A stretch of 10,512 bases of DNA from Bacteroidales bacterium. GTDB lineage: Bacteria > Bacteroidota > Bacteroidia > Bacteroidales > JAADJA01. Every line of letters begins with the position of its first letter. The first letter of the stretch is position 1. The stretch is taken from the NCBI GenBank assembly GCA_021106665.1, contig JAIOTR010000395.1, positions 1-10,512 on the forward strand, in the 5' to 3' direction. Under the pieces are notes generated by a model. The model did no database searches and had not been told where the DNA came from. It saw only the letters and a program-made list of their open reading frames with translations. Both the position numbers and the translations under genes were made by a program. Shown here in pieces: positions 1-6,623 of this stretch.

Positions 1-416
1 AATTCTCAACTTTATATGAGTGGCATCAGCAGGATCCGCCGGATGATTTTGAGATTAATCGTAATAATGTAATATACTCTTACCAAAATAACCGCAATCC
101 ATTTATTGATCATCCTGAATATTTAATAAATATTTATGATCCTATGAATGGATTTTCAGAATTGTCACATAATCAATTTTCAATCTATCCTAATCCAGCA
201 GATTATTATATTACTATTTCGATATCTGAAATAAATTCTATTAATAGGAAAATAAAAATTAGTGATTTAACCGGCAGGGTAGTTTTAACAGAAAACATTA
301 CTAATCCAAGTAGCAGTATTACATTGAATCTATCCGATTTAAAAAATGGATTATACTTACTTTCTTCGGAAACTAACGAAAAGGTAATAACTCAAAAACT
401 ACAAATACTTCATTAG
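1..416 (+). CDS. C-terminal part of a secreted endonuclease I family nuclease with T9SS sorting domain (5' partial)
   Basis: The reading frame is open from base 3 to the TAG at 414-416, so only the last ~137 residues are present. The first ~35 visible residues carry the conserved end of the Endonuclease I (EndA/NucM) fold: LYEWHQQDPPDDFEINRNN, then IYSYQNNRNPFIDHPEY. Family members are extracellular or periplasmic DNA/RNA nucleases of the beta-beta-alpha-metal type; the catalytic His region would lie upstream of the window. After a short linker comes a type A Por/T9SS C-terminal sorting domain of about 75 residues: FSIYPNPADYY, then KIKISDLTGRVVL, then LSDLKNGLYLL, ending in QKLQILH. This predicts export by the type IX system and surface anchoring or release. 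A likely role is nutrient scavenging from extracellular nucleic acid. No hairpin terminator is visible after the stop. Confidence 0.88.
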   Translation, partial: FSTLYEWHQQDPPDDFEINRNNVIYSYQNNRNPFIDHPEYLINIYDPMNGFSELSHNQFSIYPNPADYYITISISEINSINRKIKISDLTGRVVLTENITNPSSSITLNLSDLKNGLYLLSSETNEKVITQKLQILH

Positions 417-480
417 TCACAATTCTAATCCAATTTCTTATCCCCTATTCTTATACTAATATCTGTTAATCTTTGTTAAA

Positions 481-500
481 ATTACGAAATTATTCGTAAT
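481..500. promoter_or_regulatory. Upstream operator-like palindrome of the blaI-like operon
   Basis: This is an inverted repeat with perfect 8-bp arms, ATTACGAA and TTCGTAAT, separated by ATTA. It shares the TACGAA/TTCGTA half-sites of the palindrome at 510-529, with centres 29 bp apart. It lies just upstream of the predicted -33 box, so it probably binds a second dimer of the same repressor. Binding by the adjacent BlaI-like protein is inferred from position and symmetry. Confidence 0.6.
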
Positions 501-503
501 TAA

Positions 504-536
504 TTTGGAAATACGAAATATTTCGTATTATATTTG
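504..536 (+). promoter_or_regulatory. Predicted Bacteroidota-type promoter of the blaI-blaR1-like operon
   Basis: A -33 box TTTG (504-507) and a perfect -7 box TATATTTG (529-536, consensus TAnnTTTG) are separated by 21 bp, within the usual range for the primary sigma factor of this phylum. Transcription would start near 542, giving a leader of about 25 nt before the ATG at 568. The spacer is almost entirely filled by the palindrome at 510-529, so repressor binding would directly exclude RNA polymerase. Confidence 0.65.
510..529. promoter_or_regulatory. Perfect 20-bp palindromic operator inside the promoter
   Basis: AATACGAAATATTTCGTATT reads identically on both strands. It sits between the -33 and -7 boxes and touches the first base of the -7 box. 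With the related palindrome at 481-500 it gives the shared pattern TACGAA-4 bp-TTCGTA. Classical BlaI/MecI operators are TACAnnTGTA dyads, so this would be a variant with wider-spaced half-sites. The likely ligand is the winged-helix repressor encoded next, giving autoregulation. Confidence 0.68.
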
Positions 537-567
537 CGTTATTAAAAATAATAGTAGGGATAAACAC

Positions 568-954
568 ATGTCAAAACAAAAAATAAAAACCACAGAGGCC
601 GAGCTTGAAATACTACAATTGCTCTGGAAACTGGGTCCAAGTTCAGTCAGATCCTTAAATGATAAATTAAATAAAAAGAGGAAGGTGGGCTACACTACGA
701 CCTTAAAATTCCTTCAAATAATGGTTGAGAAAAATTTAGTATCAAGAATTAAAGATGGCCGCAACCATATTTATTCAGCTGTTGTTGAGCAAAAAGCTGC
801 TCAACAGCAGCTTCTTGACAAACTGCTGAATGGGGTTTTTGGAGGATCGGCCAAAAAGCTGGTGATGCAAGCATTAGGAAATCATCAGGCCTCTAAAACA
901 GAACTGGAAGAGATCAAAAAATACATCGAAGAGCTGGAAGGAGGTTCGTCATGA
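568..954 (+). CDS. BlaI/MecI/CopY family transcriptional repressor
   Basis: This 128-residue protein is a winged-helix repressor of the BlaI/MecI family, at the usual family length. Family hallmarks are the N-terminal TEAELEILQLLWKLGPSSV segment (about residues 9-27), the recognition-helix region KVGYTTTLKFLQIM, and the wing DGRNHIYSAV. The C-terminal ~55 residues are helical and charged, as expected for the dimerisation region that the partner protease cleaves. A TTG at 505 in the same frame would add 21 residues, but it lies inside the promoter and operator; the ATG at 568 gives the normal family N-terminus. The stop overlaps the next gene by ATGA (951-954), the standard arrangement with a BlaR1-type sensor. 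By family, the protein represses its own operon and possibly distant targets; no beta-lactamase gene is nearby, so the regulon is unknown. Confidence 0.9.
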   Translation: MSKQKIKTTEAELEILQLLWKLGPSSVRSLNDKLNKKRKVGYTTTLKFLQIMVEKNLVSRIKDGRNHIYSAVVEQKAAQQQLLDKLLNGVFGGSAKKLVMQALGNHQASKTELEEIKKYIEELEGGSS

Positions 955-3008
955 ATTTTGTTGAAAACATGGTAAATCAGGATATTTTTTACGCACTTGG
1001 CTGGACATTGATCCACTCCATTTGGCAGATTGCCATTATAGGATTACTCCTAAAACTATCACTTTTTCTATTCAAAAGTAAATCTCCAGAATTAAGATAC
1101 TGGGTATCCATTTCGGCAATCATATTGGTTGTTATAATTTCCGTAAAAACATTTACAAATTATTTTCCAGATAATTCTATAAATGGGAACTCCGCTGTTT
1201 CTTCAGAATTGATCAGTTTGTCTGGATCTTCAAATGAGGCATTTTCCAATAATTATGATGCTTATGAAGTAAGAGAAAATTTATTCTTTCAAAATCTGAC
1301 ATTATGGATCGGTCAAAACATTATTTACATTGTGGGAATCTGGATGTTGGGAATTATTTTATTCTCAATCCGTCTTGCAGGTAGTTTTTTGTTTGTTCAG
1401 CGAATAAAAAATAGAACTAATTTCCCAATGGAAAAAAAATGGAATGAATACTTAATTTCTATTAAACAAAAACTCAATATTTTTAGAAGAGTCCAATTAA
1501 TGGAATCGGTCATTACAAACATTCCCATGGTAATTGGACATTTCAAACCTGTTATCCTTCTACCTTTGGGATTGATAAGCTCTTTACCCTGCGAACAGGT
1601 TGAAGCAATTATTACACATGAACTTGCTCACATTAAAAGGAAAGATTTCCTCCTGAATATTTTCAAATCTATGCTAGAAGTTGTTTTTTTCTACCATCCT
1701 GTATTTTGGTGGATATCCTCCATGGCAGATGATGAAAGGGAAAACTGTTGTGACGATTTAACCCTGAGTGTGTGTAATGAAACTGACTCTTTACAAAAGG
1801 CCTTACTAAATCTTCAGAATTTGAATAATAATACAAATAAACTTGCGGCCGCTTTATATCAAAATAATTATCAACTTTTAAAAAGAATAAAGCGTATGAA
1901 AACAAAAAATCTTCCGAAGGGATGCCTTCGGCAAAACAATCATGGATTTAAAGGAATTCTTGCGGTACTATTCATTCTTGCAGCAGGAATTATAGTTTTT
2001 ATGGGTACTTCGGCTTTTTCACCAAAACATTCTGACATTCCGAATAATGATCAAATATTTGGAATAATAGCTCCGACAGTTACTGAAATTACAAGAGAGC
2101 CCGTTGACAAACACACCCCTGAAACAGTGATTGAGATTGTACCTGAGAATGTAATTCCCAATCCTTCATTAGTGGAACAGAAACCAGATACTGTCAAGAA
2201 GGAATCCTCCTCAGGTAATGTTCAATTGGAAATTGATGAAAACGGAAATCTAATTAAGGTTACAAAGAATGGGGAAGAATTAAAAGAAGAAGAAAAAGAG
2301 AAATATGAAAAGATGGTAAGTGGAATAAAGGCCATGAAAGAAGAAGAGTATGAATTGCAAAAAGTTCAGGAGGAATTGGAGAAGACAAAAGAGGTTCTGA
2401 AAGCTGCCCAGGAAGAAATGGATAAAGCCGCTGAAGAATATAACACGGCTTTAGATATGTATTATCAAAAATTGTCTTCAACTATGGATAATAGTGCATT
2501 TGAGGCATGGTCACATGCCAGTGGTGATTATGCAAAAGCACTTATTCTATCGAAAATAGCAGAAGAAAAATATAATGATATAATGTGGAATTTTTCAGAG
2601 GTTTGGGAAAACGTAGAAAAAAATGAGCTTTTAGAGAGCCTGGAAGATATTGAATTTGATGAGCAATTTGATCTTTCACAAGATCTGTACGAAGATGTTT
2701 TAAAATTACAAGAAATGGAAATGGACTTGATTGCAGATAAAATAAACCTTCAAATAGAAGAATTGCAGGACATTAAACTATTCGATCTTGAAATGGAAGT
2801 TTTTGAAAGCAGAATAAGGTCAGAATTGGTAGAAGACAAACTCCTAAAGGATGAAGATGACAAATTATCATTTAGAATATCAAGTAAAAAACTTGCTGTA
2901 AATGGAAAAAAACAATCTAAAGAATTGCACGAAAAGTATTTAAGGTTGTGCGAAGATTTGTTTGATGAAAAATTTAACGACGATAGAGAAATTATAATTG
3001 AAGATTAG
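951..3008 (+). CDS. BlaR1-like M56 family membrane zinc metalloprotease with acidic coiled-coil C-terminus
   Basis: The 685-residue protein begins with the typical M56/BlaR1 membrane region: LGWTLIHSIWQ at about 16-26, then hydrophobic segments near 15-40, 48-68 and 118-145. The zinc site HELAH is at H223-E224-H227, followed by DERENCCDD at 261-269, which supplies the expected Glu ligand. A last membrane segment lies near 333-353. A proline-rich linker (about 360-415) follows. From about 440 to the end the chain is highly charged, Glu/Lys-rich and mostly predicted helix or coiled coil. There is no penicillin-binding sensor domain (no SxxK/KTG arrangement seen), so the stimulus is unlikely to be direct beta-lactam acylation. 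By family, signal sensing outside activates the cytosolic protease, which inactivates the BlaI-type repressor encoded just upstream (ATGA overlap). Two similar short motifs in the C-terminal part, VTKNGEELKEEEKEKYEK (437-454) and LAVNGKKQSKELHEKYLR (648-665), may be a degenerate repeat. Confidence 0.88.
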   Translation: MNFVENMVNQDIFYALGWTLIHSIWQIAIIGLLLKLSLFLFKSKSPELRYWVSISAIILVVIISVKTFTNYFPDNSINGNSAVSSELISLSGSSNEAFSNNYDAYEVRENLFFQNLTLWIGQNIIYIVGIWMLGIILFSIRLAGSFLFVQRIKNRTNFPMEKKWNEYLISIKQKLNIFRRVQLMESVITNIPMVIGHFKPVILLPLGLISSLPCEQVEAIITHELAHIKRKDFLLNIFKSMLEVVFFYHPVFWWISSMADDERENCCDDLTLSVCNETDSLQKALLNLQNLNNNTNKLAAALYQNNYQLLKRIKRMKTKNLPKGCLRQNNHGFKGILAVLFILAAGIIVFMGTSAFSPKHSDIPNNDQIFGIIAPTVTEITREPVDKHTPETVIEIVPENVIPNPSLVEQKPDTVKKESSSGNVQLEIDENGNLIKVTKNGEELKEEEKEKYEKMVSGIKAMKEEEYELQKVQEELEKTKEVLKAAQEEMDKAAEEYNTALDMYYQKLSSTMDNSAFEAWSHASGDYAKALILSKIAEEKYNDIMWNFSEVWENVEKNELLESLEDIEFDEQFDLSQDLYEDVLKLQEMEMDLIADKINLQIEELQDIKLFDLEMEVFESRIRSELVEDKLLKDEDDKLSFRISSKKLAVNGKKQSKELHEKYLRLCEDLFDEKFNDDREIIIED

Positions 3009-3012
3009 GCAC

Positions 3013-3042
3013 AAAAAAAACCGTCTGGGCTGCAGACGGTTT
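3013..3042. terminator. Bidirectional intrinsic terminator between convergent genes
   Basis: The stem CCGTCTG (3021-3027) / CAGACGG (3033-3039) has a 5-nt loop. It is flanked by eight A's on the left and TTT on the right, which also pair to lengthen the stem. The A-run becomes a strong U-tract for the minus-strand gene at 3064-3510, whose stop is about 20 nt away. For the blaR1-like gene on the + strand the U-tract is weaker (TTTCTATTT). Confidence 0.85.
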
Positions 3043-3063
3043 CTATTTATAAGTGCTCACTAA

Positions 3064-3510
3064 TTAATATCCGACTCCTCCGTTATCAATTGCTGTACAA
3101 AACATTCTTTTATGTGATCGTACAGTGGAAGGAGATTCGGAAGTCAGGTCAACAATTACACATCGGTAAGGTTTATCTGCACTTTCTTTTGCATCATTAT
3201 TTAAATAAACAACCGGTAATGGTTGTACATTTATTTGAGCTTGTGTTAGTAGCATAGGCGATGTAGTTTTAATATATGGATCCTCTACCGGTCTGGGATA
3301 ATCAATAACGCATGTTCCGGTTACCGCACAATTGGCCAAAAGTGAGTTATACTTATCATTGACCGGAGGCGGATCAGCTTTCAAAGGTTTTAAAACTGGC
3401 GTTCCATCATTGCGATCTGCAGCATTATAATCAGGAGGTCCTAATACTTGTGAGAATCCAAAACTGGCTATCATCATTGCAATTACGAGTAATAAAACAG
3501 GCTTTTTCAT
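3064..3510 (-). CDS. Small secreted protein of unknown function, paralog of the protein at 9901-10269
   Basis: I do not recognise the family of this 148-residue protein. Residues 1-20 form a clear Sec signal peptide (KK, a hydrophobic core, then SFGFSQ), with cleavage near residue 20. The mature part starts VLGPPDY, is Pro/Asp-rich to about residue 50, and contains four cysteines (C61, C67, C117, C138) that could form disulfides after export. It is related to the protein at 9901-10269: the signal peptide and LGxPDY start match, a DKP motif precedes a Cys, and the last two Cys are exactly 21 residues apart in both. No lipobox and no sorting domain were seen, so the protein is periplasmic or secreted. 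It is monocistronic, with its own terminator (3013-3042), a -7 box at 3553-3560 and the 11-bp repeat array at 3583-3642. A role as an output or signal of the adjacent phosphorelay is inference. Confidence 0.78.
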   Translation of the reverse strand: MKKPVLLLVIAMMIASFGFSQVLGPPDYNAADRNDGTPVLKPLKADPPPVNDKYNSLLANCAVTGTCVIDYPRPVEDPYIKTTSPMLLTQAQINVQPLPVVYLNNDAKESADKPYRCVIVDLTSESPSTVRSHKRMFCTAIDNGGVGY

Positions 3511-3520
3511 TTTAGTAAGT

Positions 3521-3534
3521 TTTAGTTAATAAAT
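3521..3534 (-). promoter_or_regulatory. Conserved leader element of the secreted-protein gene
   Basis: TTTAGTTAATAAAT on the + strand (ATTTATTAACTAAA in the transcript sense) recurs exactly at 10281-10294 before the paralogous gene, at the same distance from its -7 box. It lies 10-24 nt upstream of the start codon, where a ribosome-binding region would be. No Shine-Dalgarno sequence is visible, so it may be an A/U-rich translation enhancer or a remnant of common ancestry. Confidence 0.5.
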
Positions 3535-3552
3535 AATTTAATTTTCATGAAA

Positions 3553-3560
3553 CAAAGATA
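3553..3560 (-). promoter_or_regulatory. -7 box of the secreted-protein promoter (no -33 box)
   Basis: Read on the minus strand, this is TATCTTTG, a perfect TAnnTTTG. Transcription would start near 3547, about 36 nt before the ATG. No TTTG is present at the expected -33 position (near 3580-3584), which is instead occupied by the first GTTAA repeat. That pattern suggests an activator-dependent promoter. Confidence 0.6.
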
Positions 3561-3582
3561 AACGCTAAATGGCCAGTAGCAT

Positions 3583-3642
3583 GTTAACAGCCTGTTAAAG
3601 ATCAGTTAATAAGGTGTTAAAAATCAGTTAATAATATGTTAA
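3583..3642. repeat. Array of six GTTAA pentamers at exact 11-bp spacing
   Basis: GTTAA occurs at 3583, 3594, 3605, 3616, 3627 and 3638, one per helical turn. A higher 22-bp period is also visible: ATCAGTTAATAA recurs exactly at 3601 and 3623. TCAGTTAAT at 3603-3611 and 3625-3633 fits the LytTR/AgrA consensus as I recall it, [TA][AC][CA]GTTN[AG][TG], with repeats about two turns apart. The array lies between the divergent promoters of the secreted protein and the receiver gene and begins at the -33 position of the former. It is probably an activator binding array. A second copy lies at 10334-10402. Confidence 0.75.
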
Positions 3643-3678
3643 AAATAATGGATTTAATATTGGTTGATGATTTTTTTA

Positions 3679-3686
3679 TATCTTTG
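3679..3686 (+). promoter_or_regulatory. -7 box of the receiver-gene promoter
   Basis: TATCTTTG matches TAnnTTTG and lies 25 nt upstream of the ATG at 3712. No good -33 TTTG is present at 19-21 bp; the nearest are TTG at 3660-3662 and 3664-3666, which are too close. The GTTAA array ends 36 bp upstream, so the same regulator could act in both directions. Confidence 0.5.
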
Positions 3687-3711
3687 ACATCTAAATTATT
3701 GCATATATATT

Positions 3712-4089
3712 ATGAGTCAGAAAAAAATATTTATTGTAGATGATAATGAGATGTTTGCCGAGATGCTAAAGGATCGTCTCACCAATAATCCAAGTTATAG
3801 AATTTCGGTATTTAATACCGGCGAAGAATGCATTAAAAATCTTTATCTGAATCCAGATTTAATTATCCTCGATTATTTTCTTAATGATGTATTTAAGGAA
3901 GCAGCTAATGGTCTTGAAATATTAGGAGAGATCAAAAGGCATAACGATCAAATCCATGTAATTATGCTATCAAGCCAGGAAAAGTATACTGTTGCAGCCC
4001 AAACCATTTCCAAAGGTGCTGAGCAATATGTAGTGAAGGATGATGATGCTTTTTATAATATCGGTAAAATATTGCGTGATATTTTTTAG
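3712..4089 (+). CDS. Single-domain CheY-like response regulator
   Basis: This 125-residue protein is a stand-alone receiver domain with no output domain. Visible landmarks are the acidic pair D10-D11 (IFIVDDN), the phospho-accepting D54 (LIILDYFL), the switch Ser at 87/88 (VIMLSSQEK) and the conserved K109 (QYVVKD). All active-site positions are intact. Such proteins act as phosphate carriers, sinks or protein-protein effectors in a relay. The HPt protein and two hybrid kinases in the same locus make it a probable terminal or intermediate acceptor, but specificity cannot be read from sequence. It is divergent from the secreted-protein gene, and its stop codon overlaps that of the second hybrid kinase on the other strand, with no terminator between them. 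Confidence 0.88.
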   Translation: MSQKKIFIVDDNEMFAEMLKDRLTNNPSYRISVFNTGEECIKNLYLNPDLIILDYFLNDVFKEAANGLEILGEIKRHNDQIHVIMLSSQEKYTVAAQTISKGAEQYVVKDDDAFYNIGKILRDIF

Positions 4090-6623
4090 GGAATAGAGTT
4101 GTTTACTGTCAATTTCCTGATTTTTCCAAGTAGCTCAAGTGTATCAAAAGGTTTTGAAATGTATTCGTTCATTCCAGCCTTATAGCAATTATCTATTTCC
4201 TGTTGCATATTGTTTGCCGTCATTGCAATAATTGGAGTTTTAGCTTTTGAATTCTGTAATTTCCGGATAATTTTTGTAGCATCATAACCATTCATCTCAG
4301 GCATTTGAACATCCATTAATATGACATCATAGTTATTTTCTATAATTTTCTTTACTGCCATTTTTCCATTTACAGCAATATCAATTTTAGCTTCTTCAAT
4401 AGATGAATTTAGCTCTTCCTGTGCAACCATAACATTAAACTCATTATCTTCTACCAATAAAATTGAGATTCCACTTAAATCAAGTAATGTATCATTTTCA
4501 TCCGCCTTCTTGTTTATATATTCTTCTCCAAACATAAGTTTGTAAGGTATCTCAAGGTAGAATGTAGTTCCTTCTGAGGGAGTGCTTTCCAGCCGGATAT
4601 TACCACCTTGCAGTTCAACCATTTGTTTTATTATAGCAAGTTCAAGACCACTGCCGCCATAGTTGAGCGCCTTTTTATCGTATACTTTAACAAAAGTTTC
4701 CAGTACTTTATCTTGTTTTTCAACGACTATCCCAATACCGGTGTCCTTCACAACATAACTAATTACTCCTTCACAACATTTTTCTCCGGATAAAGAACAC
4801 TTCAATTCAACACCTCCTTGTTCAGTGAATGAAATCCCGTTCCTAACCAAATTAAACAAAATCTGTTGTAACATTTTAGAGTCGCCAATCAATGTTTGAG
4901 GCACATTCTCATCAACGGAAAACTTTAAGTTTATTTCTTTTTCATCAGCATTTATTTTTAAAGGGCCATATACATTATTTAAAATCTCACGAGGATTAAA
5001 TGGCAAGCTCAAAACTTTCATTTTGCCTGCCTCTAGTTTAGAAAAATCAAGTATATCATTTACCAAAACCAGCAAATTTTTAGCTGAATGGTTCATAGCC
5101 TCTAAATAAGATATCTGTTCTTCCGTATGCTTATTCTTTAGCAGAATGTTTGTAATGCCCATAATTGCATTCATAGGCGTACGGATTTCATGACTTACAT
5201 TGGCTAGGAATTCTTCTTTGAATTTTTCACTTTGATTGGACTTAATCCTTTCTTTTTCAAGGATATCATTTTTTGCTTTTATTAGATCCCTACCTTGGCG
5301 AATTATTTTTATCCGGTTTCGTAATGCCAGAATTACTATTAATAATAATGCAGCACTTCCCAAATAAGCATATTGCTGTTGTTGCCTTGCTTCTATTTCT
5401 TCTTCATTGGCCCTGTTTTGTAAGTTCAGAAGTTCAATTTGCTTTTCATTTTGTTTAAGTTCAAAATACACCTGTTGTTCGGCAATTACTTTGGCATTAT
5501 CCAATTTAAATAAACTATCTTTAAGGTAAATGTATTCATTGCCATATTTATAGGCTTCCTTTGCATTTTGTTTTAATTTATAATATTCCATCAAACACTG
5601 TAATGTAGAAACCATTATATCATTTTCTTTTGACAGCTCCATTGTCATATATGATGACCGTGCAAAATCATCAAAATTTTTATATCCCATTTTTATTATT
5701 GATTCTTCGGCGAAAGCGGTTGAATGATCATTTTGCAACATCTCAACCCACAGCTCTGTAATATTCAAGAGGACTTCAGAAATCATTTTATTAGTACTAA
5801 CTTTTCGCATCAATTCAATAGCTTCAACATATTTGTCCATAGCAGCATTGAAATTACCTTTAAGTGTGAGAACCTGTCCCTCTATATAAGTTCTGTTTCC
5901 TGATAAGTCAATATCTTCGTTCACATCATTTTTTTCGAGTATAATTTGATAATGAAATATCGCCTTCTCCTTATTTTTCAGTTTGGTATATGCTTTTCCA
6001 AGATAATAGTGATCAGCATCGATTAAAAAAGAATTATTCAGTCTCGTATGAAAAGTCAAGGCTTGTTCAGTAAATTCAATTGATTTTTCGTAATTATTAA
6101 TTTTCAGATAAATAATCCCAAGCCTTGCCAAAGCATTTCCTTTTGCAATGTCGGTATTCACCTCAATGGCTAATTCAAGTGCCAAATAACCAATTTCAAT
6201 TGCCTTATAGTATTCAGCAAGGCTTAAATATACCAAGCTATAATTCTCATATAATTCTGTCAAATATGTTTTATCAATTGCATTTTTAGCAAGCTTTTCA
6301 GCCATTTTTAAATAATACAAAGAGGAATCATATTTACTTACATTGTAATAATAATGAGCCATCCTTTCAAGAGAAATCAGTTCACCCTTTATGTAATTTA
6401 ATTTTTGTGAAAGGATTAAAGCTTGCTTAATGAAAGTTAGCTTTTGATCATGATAATAAAACATATTATCTGAGGAAAGCTCATTTAATACTTTAACCCG
6501 GTTGGTGTCTTCAGGCATCTCTTGCAAAAGTGCAATTAAGCTATCTGATTTACTTTGTACATCAGCAGCCAAAACACAATTTGTGATAAATAGAAAAATC
6601 AATATGTGCAAAACCTTTTTCAT
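4086..6623 (-). CDS. TPR hybrid histidine kinase with degenerate ATP-binding motif (kinase 2)
   Basis: Using the ATG at 6621-6623, which overlaps the upstream stop as ATGA, the protein has 845 residues. An in-frame start 8 codons earlier would spoil the signal peptide. Order of domains: signal peptide 1-19 (MKKVLHILIFLFITNCVLA), TPR-like helical repeats about 40-375, coiled coil about 385-415, one membrane segment about 418-435, HisKA with H478 (FLANVSHEIRTPMN), HATPase about 585-695, and receiver about 718-838 with D726, phospho-acceptor D771, T802 and K824. The periplasmic TPR region is the likely sensor. The ATPase domain is unusual. The N-box reads NLVRNGISF instead of the typical NLxGNAIKF, and the G2 loop reads GGSGLELAI instead of GGTGLGLAI, with Glu at 661. 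N595 and the DTGIGI motif are kept. Autokinase activity may be weak or lost, while H478 and D771 could still act in trans. It is a tandem paralog of kinase 1. Confidence 0.9.
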   Translation of the reverse strand: MKKVLHILIFLFITNCVLAADVQSKSDSLIALLQEMPEDTNRVKVLNELSSDNMFYYHDQKLTFIKQALILSQKLNYIKGELISLERMAHYYYNVSKYDSSLYYLKMAEKLAKNAIDKTYLTELYENYSLVYLSLAEYYKAIEIGYLALELAIEVNTDIAKGNALARLGIIYLKINNYEKSIEFTEQALTFHTRLNNSFLIDADHYYLGKAYTKLKNKEKAIFHYQIILEKNDVNEDIDLSGNRTYIEGQVLTLKGNFNAAMDKYVEAIELMRKVSTNKMISEVLLNITELWVEMLQNDHSTAFAEESIIKMGYKNFDDFARSSYMTMELSKENDIMVSTLQCLMEYYKLKQNAKEAYKYGNEYIYLKDSLFKLDNAKVIAEQQVYFELKQNEKQIELLNLQNRANEEEIEARQQQQYAYLGSAALLLIVILALRNRIKIIRQGRDLIKAKNDILEKERIKSNQSEKFKEEFLANVSHEIRTPMNAIMGITNILLKNKHTEEQISYLEAMNHSAKNLLVLVNDILDFSKLEAGKMKVLSLPFNPREILNNVYGPLKINADEKEINLKFSVDENVPQTLIGDSKMLQQILFNLVRNGISFTEQGGVELKCSLSGEKCCEGVISYVVKDTGIGIVVEKQDKVLETFVKVYDKKALNYGGSGLELAIIKQMVELQGGNIRLESTPSEGTTFYLEIPYKLMFGEEYINKKADENDTLLDLSGISILLVEDNEFNVMVAQEELNSSIEEAKIDIAVNGKMAVKKIIENNYDVILMDVQMPEMNGYDATKIIRKLQNSKAKTPIIAMTANNMQQEIDNCYKAGMNEYISKPFDTLELLGKIRKLTVNNSIP

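Noticed and set aside
465..479. Two GTTAA pentamers upstream of the blaI-like operon
   Set aside because: There are only two, 10 bp apart rather than 11, in AT-rich DNA; not enough to claim a member of the array family.
505..567. TTG-initiated N-terminal extension of the BlaI-like protein
   Set aside because: It would begin inside the promoter and operator, and the added 21 residues do not resemble the family; the ATG at 568 gives the normal length.
1669..2481. Minus-strand open frames inside the BlaR1-like gene (1669-1905 and 2260-2481)
   Set aside because: They are antisense to well-supported coding sequence, with low-complexity translations.
951..3008. Beta-lactam resistance sensor (BlaR1/MecR1 proper)
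   Set aside because: The penicillin-binding sensor domain is absent and no beta-lactamase or PBP gene is adjacent; only the M56 protease part is shared.
3583..3642. CRISPR or satellite-type tandem repeat
   Set aside because: The units are 5 bp in an 11-bp period with poorly conserved filler and a fixed position relative to promoters, so regulator sites explain them better.
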